DNA of 64,000 nt from Branchipolynoe longqiensis (GCA_030323885.1 CM059194.1:7463686-7527685), one strand, 5' to 3'; positions 49,140-61,475 are shown, counted from the first letter of the stretch. The notes: generated by a model not told the origin, from the sequence alone. Numbers and translations are program-made.

Positions 49140-49445
49140 TTGTTTCTTGGGCTTTTGCATCCTAGCAACATATCAGGATGGATTCTGATTTGTGACAATG
49201 TACACTCATGGTGACTTTATTGTGCCACCCCACTGGGAGACTAAGTCGCCAGCACCATACTTGACATCCCATTTAAGCACATTATCCTAATTCTGAGGTC
49301 ACCCAGTCCTTGCCCTATCCTATGAATGCCGAGTTCCAGACTAGGTTGTGACAAGTATCAATTTAGTAAGTCATTGGTTTGACTCGGTTGAGTTTCAAAC
49401 TCCCACGGGAAGCCTGTGTTCTACCGATTTGGCCACTGCATCCAA
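49140..49445 (-). mobile_element. tRNA-derived SINE, decayed
   Basis: CATCCTAGCAACATATCAGG, CAGCACCATACTTGACATCC and AAGTCATTGGTTTGACTCGG mark the family; the head near 49440 is degraded. Confidence 0.65.
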
Positions 49446-49689
49446 TACCACGTGGTATGTGGAAGTGGTAGGCAATAAAGTTGAGTAAAAAAATAGCAGT
49501 AACATCTTCAGAAACAAACTAAGGTAATTAAACAAACAAACAAAAACACTTCCTAACCTAATAAAATTCCTAACCTAATAAGCGATCAATAATTTGTTAG
49601 TGAGGCACGGTAAATGTTTTGTGTGGATTTTATTGTAAAACACTCCCAGTGCTCTCTCGTGAATGCAGAGGTGAGGAGAGTGAGAGAGT

Positions 49690-50563
49690 GCCCATGTCAG
49701 TGCCACCCACTCTCCCAGCAGAGGCACACTATAGTGGAGACAGCTTGGATACAGCCATGTGCAGACACACCGTAGTGGGGACAGGTTGGATTCAAACAGG
49801 TGCAGACACTCTCCCAGCAGAGCCACACTGTAGTGGGGACAGGTTGGATTCAGACATGTGCAGACACTCTCCCAGCAGAGGCACACTGCAGGACGCTTAC
49901 CAATTTTGTAACAGTGCACACCCATGTTGTCTTTAAAGTTATAGCTTGGATACAGCCATGTGCAGACACTCTCCCAGCAGAGGCACATTGTACTGGGGAC
50001 AGATTGAATTCAGACAGGTGCAGACATTCTCCCAGCAGAGGCACACTGTAGTGGGGACAGCTTGGATTCAGACAGGTGCAGACACTCTCCCAGCAGAGGC
50101 ACACTGTAGTGGGAACAGCTTGGATTCAAACAGGTGCAGACACTCTCCCAGCAGAGACACACTGTAGTGGGAACAGCTTGGATGTCGCTATGCGTAGACA
50201 CTCTCCCAGCAGAGGCACACTGTAGTGGGGACAGATTGAATTCAGAAAGGTGCAGACACTCTCCCAGCAGAGGCACACTGTAGTGGGGACAGCTTGGATT
50301 CAGACAGGTGCAGACACTCTCCCAGCAGAGGCACACTGTAGTGGGGACAGATTGAATTCAGACAGGTGCAGACACTCTCCCAGCAGAGGCACACCATAGT
50401 GGGGACAGCTTGAATTCAGACAGGTGCAGACACTCTCCCAGCAGAGGCACACTGTAGTGGGGACAGCTTGGATTCAAACAGGTGCAGACACTCTTCCAGC
50501 AGAGGCACACTGTAGTGGGGACAGCTTGGATTCAGACAGGTGCAGACACTCTCCCAGCGGAGT
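49690..50563. repeat. 58-bp minisatellite, about 15 units
   Basis: Unit GGTGCAGACACTCTCCCAGC followed by AGAGGCACACTGTAGTGGGG and ACAGCTTGGATTCAGACA. A SINE fragment (49889-49945, ACCAATTTTGTAACAGTG) interrupts it. Frames through it encode repeats of a Cys/His-rich peptide and are not genes. Confidence 0.95.
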
Positions 50564-50954
50564 TGGCCTTTTGGGTGTCGGGTGGTGGGAGGACGGCGGT
50601 GGTCACCCGACGGGCGTGTCATTGATCAATGGGGGAACCCCTTGGTGAAATTGAGGGTGTCAACCAGGTCAAAGCAGGATGGATGTGACAGACTTGTACA
50701 TAGTAGGCTAAGGTATCATTACTCAGACTAGACAAAAAAAACTGGAAAATTACAAAAAAACTAACATAGGCTATTACTAACAACCAAAATTGCAGAAGGC
50801 TGACCCGAGCAGACTCAGGTAAACACTCCTGGGCAAAGGAACAGATCAAGACAGCACCACAGCTGTCCAGCGTTGAAAACAAGCACCCTGACAGGAGCTT
50901 ATACGTTATGGGCAGAGTAAATACCTCGTCAATAAAAAAAGAAAAAAAAGAAGA

Positions 50955-51715
50955 CTTATGTAAATTAGGGAATCCCTCAGCTACCATGAGACTGGGCGCC
51001 AACATTAATTAGGGCCCCCCCCACCCCCCAGTACCCACGACCGTATTCGATTAACACGACCCGGGCGACTCGGGTCACCCGAGTTGTTAGAATTTCTAAT
51101 CAAACACCGCGAGTGGAGTCGACAAATACACGTGCCGTGTGCAAAAAGTCCCGACCCCACTAACCCACTTCTTGGCTGGGGTTGGCTAGGAGCGATGACG
51201 TCACACTCGTGCTGGTACCGTCCTGTAGCAGTACAAGTCCTCTGTGTTTTTTTTGTTTTTTTAGTTTAAAAAAAAATCAGATTAATAAAATGGAAATATA
51301 ACTAAACTATGCAATAAAAAAATACTTTAAATCCTATTTTGCTATAGTTATATCGGCTATTTAAAAAAAAAAGAAAAAGTTTTGGATTAAGCCACCATTT
51401 TTTCCACCCGGAGCGTGGAGAAGCGTATTCGTTTCTTCCACCCGAGTCTGTAGGATGTGCGCATGCACCAAAAAGTAGCTTGGGTGTTCCGAGTTGATTA
51501 ATCAAATACGCCCCATGAGGCTGGGCATCAAGATTATGCAAATTAGGGAACCCCCCAGCAACCATGAGGCTGGGCACCAAGATTATGCAAATTAGGGAAT
51601 CCCCCAGCAACCATGAGGCGGGGAACCAAACATTAAGTAAATTAGGGAATCCCTCAGCAACCATGAGGCTGGGCACCGACATTATGCTAATTAGGGAATC
51701 CCCTGGTAGTCGGAT
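50955..51715. repeat. 50-bp tandem repeat split by a TIR element
   Basis: Units AATTAGGGAATCCCCCAGCA then ACCATGAGGCTGGGCACC occur at 50955-51018 and 51515-51712. Confidence 0.85.
51040..51518. mobile_element. TIR element inside the 50-bp repeat
   Basis: Left CCGTATTCGATTAACACG and right TTGATTAATCAAATACGCC are imperfect inverted copies, and the host repeat is interrupted exactly here. No ORF; a poly(A)-like stretch lies at 51260-51370. Confidence 0.6.
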
Positions 51716-52195
51716 GTGACATGTGGGGTGTGACACATAGGATGTGACACGTGTGGTGTAACACATGGGGTGTAACACGTGGGGTGTAACACGTGGGGGT
51801 GACACATGAGATGTGACATGTGGGATGTGACATGTGGGGTGTGACACATGGGGTGTGACATGTGGGGTGTAGCACATGGAATGTGACATGTGGGGTGTGA
51901 CACATAGGATGTGACACGTGGGGTGTAACACGTGGGGTGTAACACACAGGGTGTAACACATGGGGGTGACACATGGGATGTGACACATAGGATGTGACTT
52001 GTCAGTCAGTATGACATGTGGATGTGACATGTGGGGTGTGACATGTGGGGTGTGACATGTGGATGTGACACGTGGGGTGTGACATGTGGGGTGTAGCACA
52101 TGGGATGTGACACTTGGGAAATGAGACGCGGGATGTGACACATGGGATGTGACACATGGGATGTGACACGTGGGATGTGACATGTGTGGTGTCAC
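51716..52195. repeat. 14-bp GGTGTGACACATGG minisatellite, block 1
   Basis: About 33 variable units alternating GACACATG and GACATGTG forms. Open frames spell repeated His-Pro-Thr-Cys and are artefacts. Confidence 0.95.
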
Positions 52196-52484
52196 AGGAA
52201 GATTTGTCCTTTTGATATTCATGAATCAATAAATACAATGAATGTCAGTTGGGTTGAGTGACCTAACACATTGCAAAGGGTCGCTGATCAACAATAAAAT
52301 ACTAGTTTTTTTTTGCGATTGACTAAAAGCGATGTAGAGGGTGGGGGTCGGGGGTCGGCGAGGGAGAATTGCCACAGGCTACTAGCTCACTACACACCTT
52401 TTCAACATGAGCGAGTGGCAGGAGGTTCTAGGGGGCACAAGGGGCATGACAAAGAGTGCTGCTTCATTATTTAGAATACAGGGT

Positions 52485-53350
52485 TGGTCGCCCTTTGACA
52501 GCTGATAGTGCAGGTTTGGGCGACGTGCCGATTGATCTGTGGATACCTGTCTTAATGCAGACATGTGGGGTGTGACACGTGTGGTGTGACACATGGGGTG
52601 TGACACGTCTGGTGTGACACATGGGGTGTGACATGTGGGTGTTACCCGTTGACAGCTGATCGTGCAGGTTTGGGCGACGTGCCTATTGATCTGTGGAAGC
52701 CTGTCTTAATGCAGATGTGACACGTGTGGTGTGACACATGGGGTGTGACACGTGTGGTGTGACACATGGGGTGTGACACGTGTGCTCTGACACATGGGGT
52801 GTGACATGTGGGTGTCACCCATTGACAGCTGATCATGCAGGTTTGGGCGACGTGCCTATTGATCTGTGGAAGCCTGTCTTGATGCAGACATGTGGGGTGT
52901 GACACATGGGGTGTGACACATGGGGTGTGACATGTGGGGTGTCTTAATGCAGACATGTGGGTTCTGACACATGGGGTGTGACACATGGGGTGTGATACGT
53001 GTGGTGTGACACATGGGGTGTGACATGTTGGGTGTCTTAATGCAGACATGTGGGTTCTGACATGTGGGGGATGACACATGGGGTGTGACACGTGTGGTGT
53101 GACACATGGGGTGTGACATGTGGGTGTCACCTGTTGACAGCTGATCGTGCAGGTTTGGGTGATGTGCCTATTGATCTGTGGATATTTGTCTTAATGCAGA
53201 TGTGACATGTGGGGTGTGACACATGTGGTGTGACACGTGTGGTGTGACACATGGGGTGTGACATGTGGGTGTCACCTGTTGACAGCTGATCGTGCAGGTT
53301 TGGGTGATGTGCCTATTGATCTGTGGATATTTGTCTTAATGCAGACCATA
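52485..53350. repeat. 14-bp minisatellite block 2 with a higher-order spacer
   Basis: Runs of the 14-bp unit alternate with a conserved roughly 70-bp segment (TTGACAGCTGATCGTGCAGG ... GTCTTAATGCAGA) that occurs five times (near 52495, 52650, 52825, 53130, 53285). Confidence 0.92.
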
Positions 53351-53409
53351 GACCTGTTCTCCTGCCCTCAGTACCACGGACCGGGTCCAGGGGGTTTAGA
53401 AGAGCTTGT

Positions 53410-54012
53410 ATGAAATCAGCCTGTGGGGTGTGACAGGTGGGATGTGACATTTGGGGGTTGACACGTCAGATGTGACATGTGGGTGTAACACGTGGGTGTG
53501 ACATGTAGGAAGTGACACATGGATGTGCCACATGAGGTGTGATACAATGGGTGTGGCATGTGGGTGTGACACATGGGGTTTGACATGTGGATGTGACACG
53601 TGGGTGTGACACGTGGGTGTGACACGTTGGTGTGACACGTGGGTGTGACACGTGAAGTGTGACATGTGGAGTGACACATGGGGTGTGACATGTGGGTGTG
53701 ATACATGGGGTGTGACATGTGGGTGTGACACGTGGGGTGTGACATGTGGGCGTGACACATGCAGTGTGATACATGGAGTGTGCCAGGTGGGGTGTGACAC
53801 ATGGGCATGACACATGAGGTGTGACACATGGGTGTGACATGTGGGGTATGACGCATGGGTGTGACAGTGAGGTGTGACACATGGGTGTGACACATGGGGT
53901 GTGACATGTGGGTGTGATATGCGGGGTGTGACACATGGGTGTTACACATGGGGTGTGACACGTGGGTGTGACACGTGGGTGTGACACGTGGGTGTTACAT
54001 GTGGGATGTGGG
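53410..54012. repeat. 14-bp minisatellite, block 3
   Basis: Same GTGTGACACATGG family with 12-14-bp units, without the spacer. Confidence 0.93.
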
Positions 54013-54600
54013 CGTGCTGTGACAACGATCTAATTACTAATTACTAAGGCTGAGAGGTTGAGTGTCCTTAATGCAGATTGTCACAAATATCTACACAAAT
54101 AACAAATATAACAGGTGCAAATAAATCTGTGAATCCAAGCTGCCCAGCACCAAATCCACGTTAGATGAACCCCTTACTATCACATCGCCGACCCTACTGC
54201 AGCGGACCAGTGCTTTTTATTTGTGCAATTATGAACCCCAAATAGTCCTGCTGCTTTGATTTTAATGGTTGCACTCAGTGCTGACCGTGCAAGTCGGCTC
54301 GACAACGCTGTAGTTAAATGGTTGCAATATTGTTTTTATTTATTTATTTATCTATTAGTGTATACTCTTCTGTGTGTTTGTTGACCTTGTCAACGTGTGA
54401 AACTTTAGTAGAACGGCCCCAAGCTGCGGGTAGTGAAAGGCTCGATTTCACATTTTAAATGTGTCGTGAGAGGTAATCTTTCACAATTAATAACGGTGCG
54501 TGTGTGGTGATATCAAAGCCGGTTAGATATTGTGGGTGGGCGGAGGGACCTCAAAAGGGCCTGGGTCCTTGGCCCTTTTGAAATCACCCCCCCCCCCCTC
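54013..54600. other. No gene recognised
   Basis: AT-rich sequence between arrays, with a TATTTATT run at 54335 and a small inverted pair around CAAAAGGGCC (54551-54580). Confidence 0.4.
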
Positions 54601-54655
54601 ACACACTCTAAGTATCGAATCTTCTTTATACGTGAGGTCGTGTTATATGTATATA

Positions 54656-54663
<8 letters not shown>

Positions 54664-54716
<53 letters not shown>
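54664..54716. repeat. (TA)n microsatellite
   Basis: 53 nt of uninterrupted TA. Confidence 0.98.
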
Positions 54717-54718
<2 letters not shown>

Positions 54719-54739
54719 TCGTGGGTGTGTGTGTGATGA

Positions 54740-54960
54740 ACATGGGGAATATTGTGCCTATAGCAGGACTCGAACCCACATCTCGTTGCATTCCAGGCCA
54801 GTGTGCTAACCCTTACACTACCTAGGCTCCCTGATGCCACCACACTACCCACACCTACCTGTCTATGCTGCTACTTGCCTGAGAGGTCAGTGCAGACTAC
54901 TACATATATATCCGTACCCCTCACAGGTGGCGCCAGTGTGGCCAATACTGTACTACACAG
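54740..54960 (-). mobile_element. tRNA-derived SINE, different family
   Basis: Minus strand near 54832-54755 reads GGGAGCCTAGGTAGTGTAAG...GGTTAGCACACTGG...GGGTTCGAGTCC, with recognisable A and B boxes of a tRNA. No CCA or mature tRNA fold could be confirmed, so it is not called a tRNA gene. Confidence 0.65.
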
Positions 54961-55248
54961 GGTCAGTTAGATAGGATACAGTGAATATACTATTACATAG
55001 GGAACTGAAGATAGATAGTGTCCTTGTTTATACTCCCATAATAGATTATAGATCACATATATATATGTAATTAAAAATCTGACCATCCGAGCAGGTCTGG
55101 AGGCGGTAGTGACCAGACACAGCTGGTATCAGGGTGGCCAGGAGCCACTCACAGGTGGCGCCATAGTGGCAGTAGGTAATAACTAATATATAGAAAGGAA
55201 CTGATAAGTGGTAGTGTCCTTGTTTATATTCCCATAATAGATTATAGA

Positions 55249-55262
<14 letters not shown>
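54915..55262. repeat. About 240-bp direct duplication
   Basis: CTCACAGGTGGCGCCA and GTGTCCTTGTTTATA followed by TCCCATAATAGATTATAGA occur in the same order at 54920-55055 and 55148-55252. Confidence 0.8.

Positions 55263-55343
<81 letters not shown>
55256..55343. repeat. (TA)n/(CA)n microsatellite
   Basis: TA repeats broken by CACACACACA at 55289. Confidence 0.97.
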
Positions 55344-55346
<3 letters not shown>

Positions 55347-55599
55347 TGTATAAGCCATTATATGAGCATAATATTATTAATAAGGCTGGAAGCTTCCATC
55401 TGCTCCTCAGCCCTAACTCCTCTCTCACACTCAGTCATCGACTGGAGGAGTCTTGATCTAGTCATCTACTGTTCCAGCCTAGTCCACTTCAGATCCGTTG
55501 GAGGGGGGGGGGGGCCCCTGTCTGTTCATGCACCAACTGACCCCCCACCCCCACCCCCACCACCTACACTCTGAATCACTGTACCGCCGACAATTTATA

Positions 55600-55790
55600 T
55601 ATCCTAATTATGCCGAGCACCTGTCTAGGAAGTGACACGTATCAAGTTGGTAAGTCATTGGTTTGACTCTACCGGGAATTGAACTCCCGACCTTCCGCAC
55701 GGGAGGCCTGCGCTCTACTTATTCGGCCACCGCGTCCGATGACTCGATATCCCACTCAGTCACATTATCGGGACACTGAGCAAACCATGC
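55600..55790 (-). mobile_element. tRNA-derived SINE with clear head
   Basis: Minus strand from 55740: GCGGTGGCCGAATAAGTAG (box A) and GGTCGGGAGTTCAATTCCC (box B), then the shared GACTTACCAACTTGATACG body. The best-preserved head of this family in the window. Confidence 0.75.
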
Positions 55791-55831
55791 AGTAGTTATT
55801 GTGTGCGGGGAATGCACCCATGTGTTTCTAA

Positions 55832-56421
55832 TGGTGCAGTCACACTACGACGCTTCTCCCGGCGACCCGTCAGCGTTGAAAATAAAATCTTGCGCGTCGA
55901 GAAACGTCAAACTTTTTGGCGGTTTGGGGAAAAAGTTTGGCGTCAGCGCGGCGCGTTATTCGCGCGCGGCCAACGGGTGTCGACGCGTGAGGGAAAAAAA
56001 AAAAAAAGTTTGGCGCGACGTCTTCATCTAACCTTAAATGTTGCTAGGGCATAAAACAAAAACACCCCAGTTTGTCACAAGGTGTGAGCAACGACCCTCC
56101 CGCGCGCGCGCCGTCTTCCTAGCATTCCCATAACGTTATTCCGGCGCGTCCAACGCATCGCAACGCGCGCCTAACGTCCTTACCCATATATTTGCGCGCG
56201 CTGGCGGTCGTTGTTTTTTTTTTGACATGCTTAAAACCTTGGGCGACAGGGAACGCGCGCCGGCGTTTTGCGCCGATCGTCAACGTCAAAGAAAATGTAC
56301 CGACGTGTACCGACATGCGCATAACGCGCACCCAGCGTTTCTCGATATTTCACCCATTTTCGCCCAAAAACACCACACGTCGCCAGGTCGCCGGCGAGAA
56401 GCGTCGTAGTGTGACTGCACC
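55832..56421. mobile_element. 590-bp GC-rich MITE with about 35-bp TIRs
   Basis: Ends GGTGCAGTCACACTACGACG (55832) and CGTCGTAGTGTGACTGCACC (56402-56421) are exact complements; the arms continue inward through GCTTCTC..GGCGACC. The interior is full of CGCG, CGTCAA and AAAGTTTGGCG motifs, with no intact frame. No target duplication is evident. Confidence 0.8.
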
Positions 56422-56589
56422 CGCAGTGCCGATATTACTATTAGTTAGTAGCACGGTGAATATGAAGCAGTGCTGGGCGGATTGTTAGTAAGTGTCGACG
56501 TTCGGCTGGACGTGGCAGCTCGGTTTCACTGTAAGCTCGGTGCACTTGTGATTGTGACCTTTTGAGTCCTCAGGTCAATGAATGGGACC

Positions 56590-57700
56590 AGGCTACCCGG
56601 AGAGTGAGACAGGAGGGGTGGGAGTGTGTGAAGGGGCAGTGAGGGAGAGAGGGAGGGGTGTGTGAGGGGGCAGTGAGGGAGAGAGGGAGGAATATGTGAG
56701 GCGGGAGAGAGGGAGGAGTGTGTGAGGGGGCAGTGAGGGAGAGAGCGAGGAGTTTGTGAGGCGGGAGTGAGGGAGATAGAGCAGTGAGGGAGAGAGGGAA
56801 GAGTCTGTGAGGGGGCAGTGAGGGAGAGAGGGAGGAATATGTGAGGCGGGAGTGAGAGAGAGAGGGAGGAATATGTGAGGCGGCAGTGAGGGAGAGAGGG
56901 AGGAGTCTGTGAGGGGGCAGTGAGGGAGAGAGGGAGGAATATGTGAGGCGGCAGTGAGGGAGAGAGGGAGGAGTCTGTGAGGGGGCAGTGAGGGAGAGAG
57001 GGAGGAATATGTGAGGCGGCAGTGAGAGAGAGAGGGAGGAATATGTGAGGCGGGAGTGAGGGAGAGAGGGAGGAGTCTGTGAGGGGGCAGTGAGGGAGAG
57101 AGAGAGGAGTGTGTGAGGGGGCAGTGCGGGAGAGAGGAGTGTGTGAGGGGCAGTGAGGGAGAGAGGGAGGAATATGTGAGGCAGGAGTGAGGGAGAGAGA
57201 GGAGTGTGTGAGGGGGCAGTGAGGGAAAGAGGGAGGAATATGTGAAGGGGGAGTGAGGGAGAGAGGGAGGAGTCTGTGAGGGGACAGTGAGGGAGAGAGG
57301 GAGGAGTCTGTGAGGGGACAGTGAGGGAGAGAGGGAGGAGTGTGTGAGTGGGCATTGAGGGAGAGAGGGAGGAATATGTGAGGCGGGAGTGAGGGAGAGA
57401 GGGAGGAGTCTGTGAGGGGACAGTGAGGGAGAGAGGGAGGAGTCTGTGAGGGGACAGTGAGGGAGAGAGGGAGGAGTCTGTGAGGGGACAGTGAGGGAGA
57501 GAGGGAGGAGTCTGTGAGGGGACAGTGAGGGAGAGAGGGAGGAGTCTGTGAGGGGACAGTGAGGGAGAGAGGGAGGAGTCTGTGAGGGGCAGTGAGGGAG
57601 AGAAGGAGCAGTGTGTGAGGGGGCAGTGAGGGAGAGAGAGAGGAGTGTGTGAGGAGGGAGTGGAAGAGTGGGTGGGAGTGAGAGAGAAGGAGGAGTGTGT
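56590..57700. repeat. 34-bp purine-rich minisatellite, about 33 units
   Basis: Unit GGGAGAGAGGGAGGAGTCTG then TGAGGGGACAGTGA, with AATATG variants. A 393-codon minus frame through it encodes only Ser/Pro/Leu repeats. Confidence 0.96.
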
Positions 57701-57724
57701 GTGAGCGGGGAATGAGAGTCTGTA

Positions 57725-57870
57725 TGTTAGGGTTTTACATCCTACCAACATCTATGGTAATAATATCAGGACGGGTACCGACCTATGGCATTTATGACAA
57801 CTTTTTAGTGCTGCCCCACTGAGAGATCAGGCCGCTGGCGATGACTCAATATCCCACTCGCATTATCCTC
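57725..57870. mobile_element. SINE body fragment
   Basis: TTTTACATCCTACCAACATC and TAGTGCTGCCCCACTGAGAG mark the common SINE body. Confidence 0.6.
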
Positions 57871-58244
57871 CCCTCTCATCCCAATGCCCATTCTCCCCCC
57901 TGCACACTCTCCCTCCCCCCCCCCCCACACTCCCCTGCCCGTCATTCCCCTCCGCACCCACCTCCACTGTTACCCCCTCCCCTCCCTCCGTCCACCCTCT
58001 CCCACTCCCCCCCTTGCTCATCCTTACACCCCCCTACCCTCACCTGACACCCCCTGCTGTTCTCCCCACCCCTCGACATACCAAGCTTCTCTAACGCCCC
58101 CCCCCCCGCTCCCCCCCTCCCACACACCACCCTTTTATACCTATCTGCCCTCACGCCCCCCCCCCCCCCCCCCTTCCGCGGAGTTTGCACGTAACTCATT
58201 TCATCCACGCGTATGTTTCTCTTGATGATAGCTCCCTGCCGGCT

Positions 58245-60440
58245 CTCAGATATCTCCCTCCTCCTCTTACATCTCCCTCTCCTATCTTACATCTCCCTCC
58301 CCTCTCGTACATCTCCCTCTCCTCTCTTTCATCTCCCTCCTCTCTCTTACATCTCCCTCCCCTCTCTTTCATCTCCCGCTCCTCGTTTACATCGCCCTCC
58401 CTCGCTTTCATCTCCCTCCCCTCTCTTACATCTCCCTCTCCTCTCTTTCATCTCCCTCCCTCTCTTTCATCTCCCTCTCCTCTCTGACATCTCCCTCGTT
58501 TCTGACATCTCCCTCCCTCTCTTACATCTCCATACACTCTCTTACATCTCCCTCTACTCTCTTTCAACTCCCTCCCTCTCTGACATCTCCCTCTACTCTC
58601 TTACATCCCCCCTCTCTTACATCTCCCTCCCCTCTCTGACATCTCTCTCTCCTCTCTTTCATCTCACTCCCCTCACTTTCATCTCCGTACCCTCTCTTAC
58701 ATTTCCCTCTCCTCGCTTTTATCTCCCTCCCCTGTCTTAAATCTCCCTCCCTCTCTTTCATCTCCCTCCCCTCTCTTACATCTCCTTCCCTCTCTTACAT
58801 TTCCCTCCCCTCTCTTACATCTCCATCTCCTCTCTTTCGTCTCCCTCCCTCTCTTACACATCCCTCCCCTCTCTAGCATCTCCCTCCCCTCTCGTCCATC
58901 TCCCTCTCCTCTCTTACATCTCCCTCTCCTCTCTGACATATCCCTCTCTTGTCTTACATCTCCCCCCTCTCTGATATCTCCCTCCCTCTCTTACATCTCT
59001 ATCCTCTCTGACATCTCTCTCCTCTTACATCTCCCTCGTCTCTGCCATCTCCCTCTTCTCTCTTTCAACTCCCTCCCTCTCTGGCATCTCCCTCTACTAT
59101 CTTACATCTCCCTCCCCTCTGACATCTCCGTCTCCTCTCTTTCATCGCCCCCCTCTTGCATCTCCCTCCCCTCTCTTTCATGTCCTCCCCTCTCCTACAT
59201 CTCCCTCTCCTCTCTGACATCTCCCTCCCCTCTCTCACATCTCCCTCTCCTCTCTGTCATCTCCCTCCCCTTACATCTCCCCCCTCCCATACCTCTCCCT
59301 CTCCTCTCTTAAATCTCCCTCTCCTATCTTTTATCTCCCCTCTCTTACATCTCTCTCCTGTCACTTTCATCTCCCTCCCCTCTCTTAATCTTCCTCTCCT
59401 CTCTTACATCTCCCTCTCCCCTATGACATCTTCCTCCCCTCTCTTATATTTCCCTCACCTCTCTTACATCTCCCCCTCTCTTGCATCTCCCTCCCCTCTC
59501 TTACATCTCCCTCCCCTCTCTTTCATCTCTCTCCCCTTTTGGACATCTCCCTCTTCTGTCTTTCATCTCCCCCCCCCCCTCTTTCATCTCCCTCCCCTCT
59601 CTTACATTTCCCTCCCTTTCTTATATCTCCATCCCCTGTCTGATATCTCGCTCTCCTATCTTACATCTGCCTCCACTCTCTAACATCTCCCTCCCCTCTT
59701 ACATCTCCATCTCCCCTCTTACATCTCCCTCCCCTCTGTTACATATCCCTCTCTTCTTTTACATCTACCTCTCCTCTCATTCATCTCCACCCTGTGTCTG
59801 ACATCTCCCTCTCCTCTCTTTCATCGCCTCCCTCTCTTACATTTCACTCTCTTCTTTTACACCTCCCTTCTCTGAAATTTCACTCCCTTCTCTGAGATAT
59901 CCCTCCTCCTCATGATCTCAGATACGGTATTCCCGTGTATGTGTTAGATGATTGCTCTCTGTGACATCATCCTCTGCTCTGACATCTCATTTCCATTTCT
60001 GACATCATATTCCACTCTTCTACATTCCCCTCTCTGTGATATATCTCCCCACTACTCTCTGTGATATATCTCCCCACTACTCTCTGTGACATATCTCCCC
60101 TCTCTCTGGGATATATCTCTCCCCTCTCGGTGATATTTCACTCCTAACATCACCCTCCTCTCCGACATTTTATTCCTCTCTGTGATATCTCTCTACTCTC
60201 TCTGTGATATCTCTCTACTCTCTGTGTGATATCTCTCTACTCTCTCTGTGATATCTCTCTACTCTCTCTGTGATATCTCTCTACTCTCTCTGTGATATCT
60301 CTCTACTCTCTCTGTGTGATATCTCTCCACTCTCTCTGTGATATACCATTCCTTTCTGTTACATGACCCTTCCCTCTCTGACTTATAATTCCACTCTCTG
60401 TGATCTCCCTCCTCTCTCTCTGACTCCAACTCTCGCCTCA
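58245..60440. repeat. Pyrimidine-rich CATCTCCCTCCCCTCTCTTA array
   Basis: About 18-21-bp units (CTCTTACATCTCCCTCCC and variants) to about 59900, then a 22-24-bp GTGATATCTCTCTACTCTC variant (60180-60350). The opposite strand bias to 56590-57700. Confidence 0.95.
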
Positions 60441-60504
60441 CCTCTCGCCTCCTTTCTATACACCTTCACCACTACAACCTACCTCGTCGCACTCTGTCAG
60501 GGCG

Positions 60505-60617
60505 CCCCCCCCCCCCCCATCCCAGCAAGCTCTGCCAGGCTGGATGTTCTGTTTACATACACCTATGTCATGGTACACCTGAGCGGTGGAAGTCCCCCCC
60601 CCCCCCCCCCCCCCCCA
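60505..60617. repeat. Two long poly(C) runs
   Basis: About 13 C at 60508-60520 and about 22 C at 60595-60616. Confidence 0.9.
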
Positions 60618-60839
60618 CTGATACAAGCGGGAGGCTAACCATCCTGTGTGTTGGTGTGTGAGTGTGTGGGTGTGTTTCGATGCATGTGTGGGCTCTGTTT
60701 CTGCGGTCGTGTGGGAATGTGTGTGTGTGGGTGGATTTGAGTATGGGTAGCACCAGATAAAGGATTCACCCGGTACTCGCAGTACACAGGTGAATACCAA
60801 CCCTATATAAAAACAGTCGAAAAAGCGGGTTAATGAATT

Positions 60840-61190
60840 GAGAGCCTAATTTCACAATCTAAGAAGCAACAATTATTCTTTACATATGTCTTATTGATAG
60901 CCCGCTACCTTTGAGTTGAAAAATATAATATAATATCTAGTTTAATAAGATTTAAAAGTGAAATCGACGGCATTCTGCGGCCACCATCTTGTCTTTTTTC
61001 TTTTTGCATTCTCTCCCATTTCACCAAGTCTGTGCCGATATAAGCAACCATTTGACACTGGAGGCAGGCATTCTACTTGCTGTTCCATACTAAAGCTATT
61101 TTCGCGCTTATTTACAGTACGTTGTCATTCACCTGTGTACTACAAGTACCGGCTGAATCTTTTAGCTAGGGTAGCACTAGCAGTGCTGAC
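60840..61190. other. No gene recognised
   Basis: Ordinary AT-rich sequence between arrays; nothing identified. Confidence 0.4.
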
Positions 61191-61193
61191 CGA

Positions 61194-61318
61194 CTAAGAC
61201 CGACTCATGGACATCACTCTCACAGCAGAGAGCTAAATGGAGAGCGGCAGTCAAGTAATGAAAGCAGTCTTTGTTACATCGCGACCAACAGCATGATGAT
61301 GATGATGATGATGATGAG
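61194..61318. repeat. About 110-bp dispersed repeat, copy 2, with (ATG)n tail
   Basis: Matches 2987-3098; ends in a longer ATGATG run. Confidence 0.75.
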
Positions 61319-61334
61319 CAGTGCTGATGTGTAT

Positions 61335-61475
61335 ATGGGTGTGGGTATGGGTATGTGGGTGTGTGGGTTTGGGTGTGTGTGGATGTGTGTGGATGTGTGT
61401 GGATGTGTGGATGTGTGTGTGTGAAAGTATGTGTGTGTCTGAGTGCGTGAAGGTGTGTGAGTGTGTGGTGTGTGC
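61335..61475. repeat. GGTGTGTGGATGTGT-rich microsatellite
   Basis: Irregular GTGTGGATGTGT and GTGTGAGTG units. Confidence 0.85.

Noticed and set aside
49690..50563. Regular 58-bp repeats resembling a CRISPR array
   Set aside because: No unique spacers, no cas genes, eukaryotic context; it is a minisatellite.
51302..53987. Cys/His-rich frames resembling zinc-finger repeats
   Set aside because: The His-Thr-Pro-Cys periodicity is the 14-bp minisatellite; spacing does not fit any zinc-finger class and frames slip freely.
54755..54832. Possible tRNA gene
   Set aside because: A and B boxes are present but the sequence continues into a SINE body and no clean acceptor stem pairing was found; the same applies to the heads at 9540-9595 and 55680-55740.
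56570..57751. 393-codon minus-strand frame
   Set aside because: It is entirely composed of the 34-bp minisatellite read as Ser/Pro/Leu repeats.
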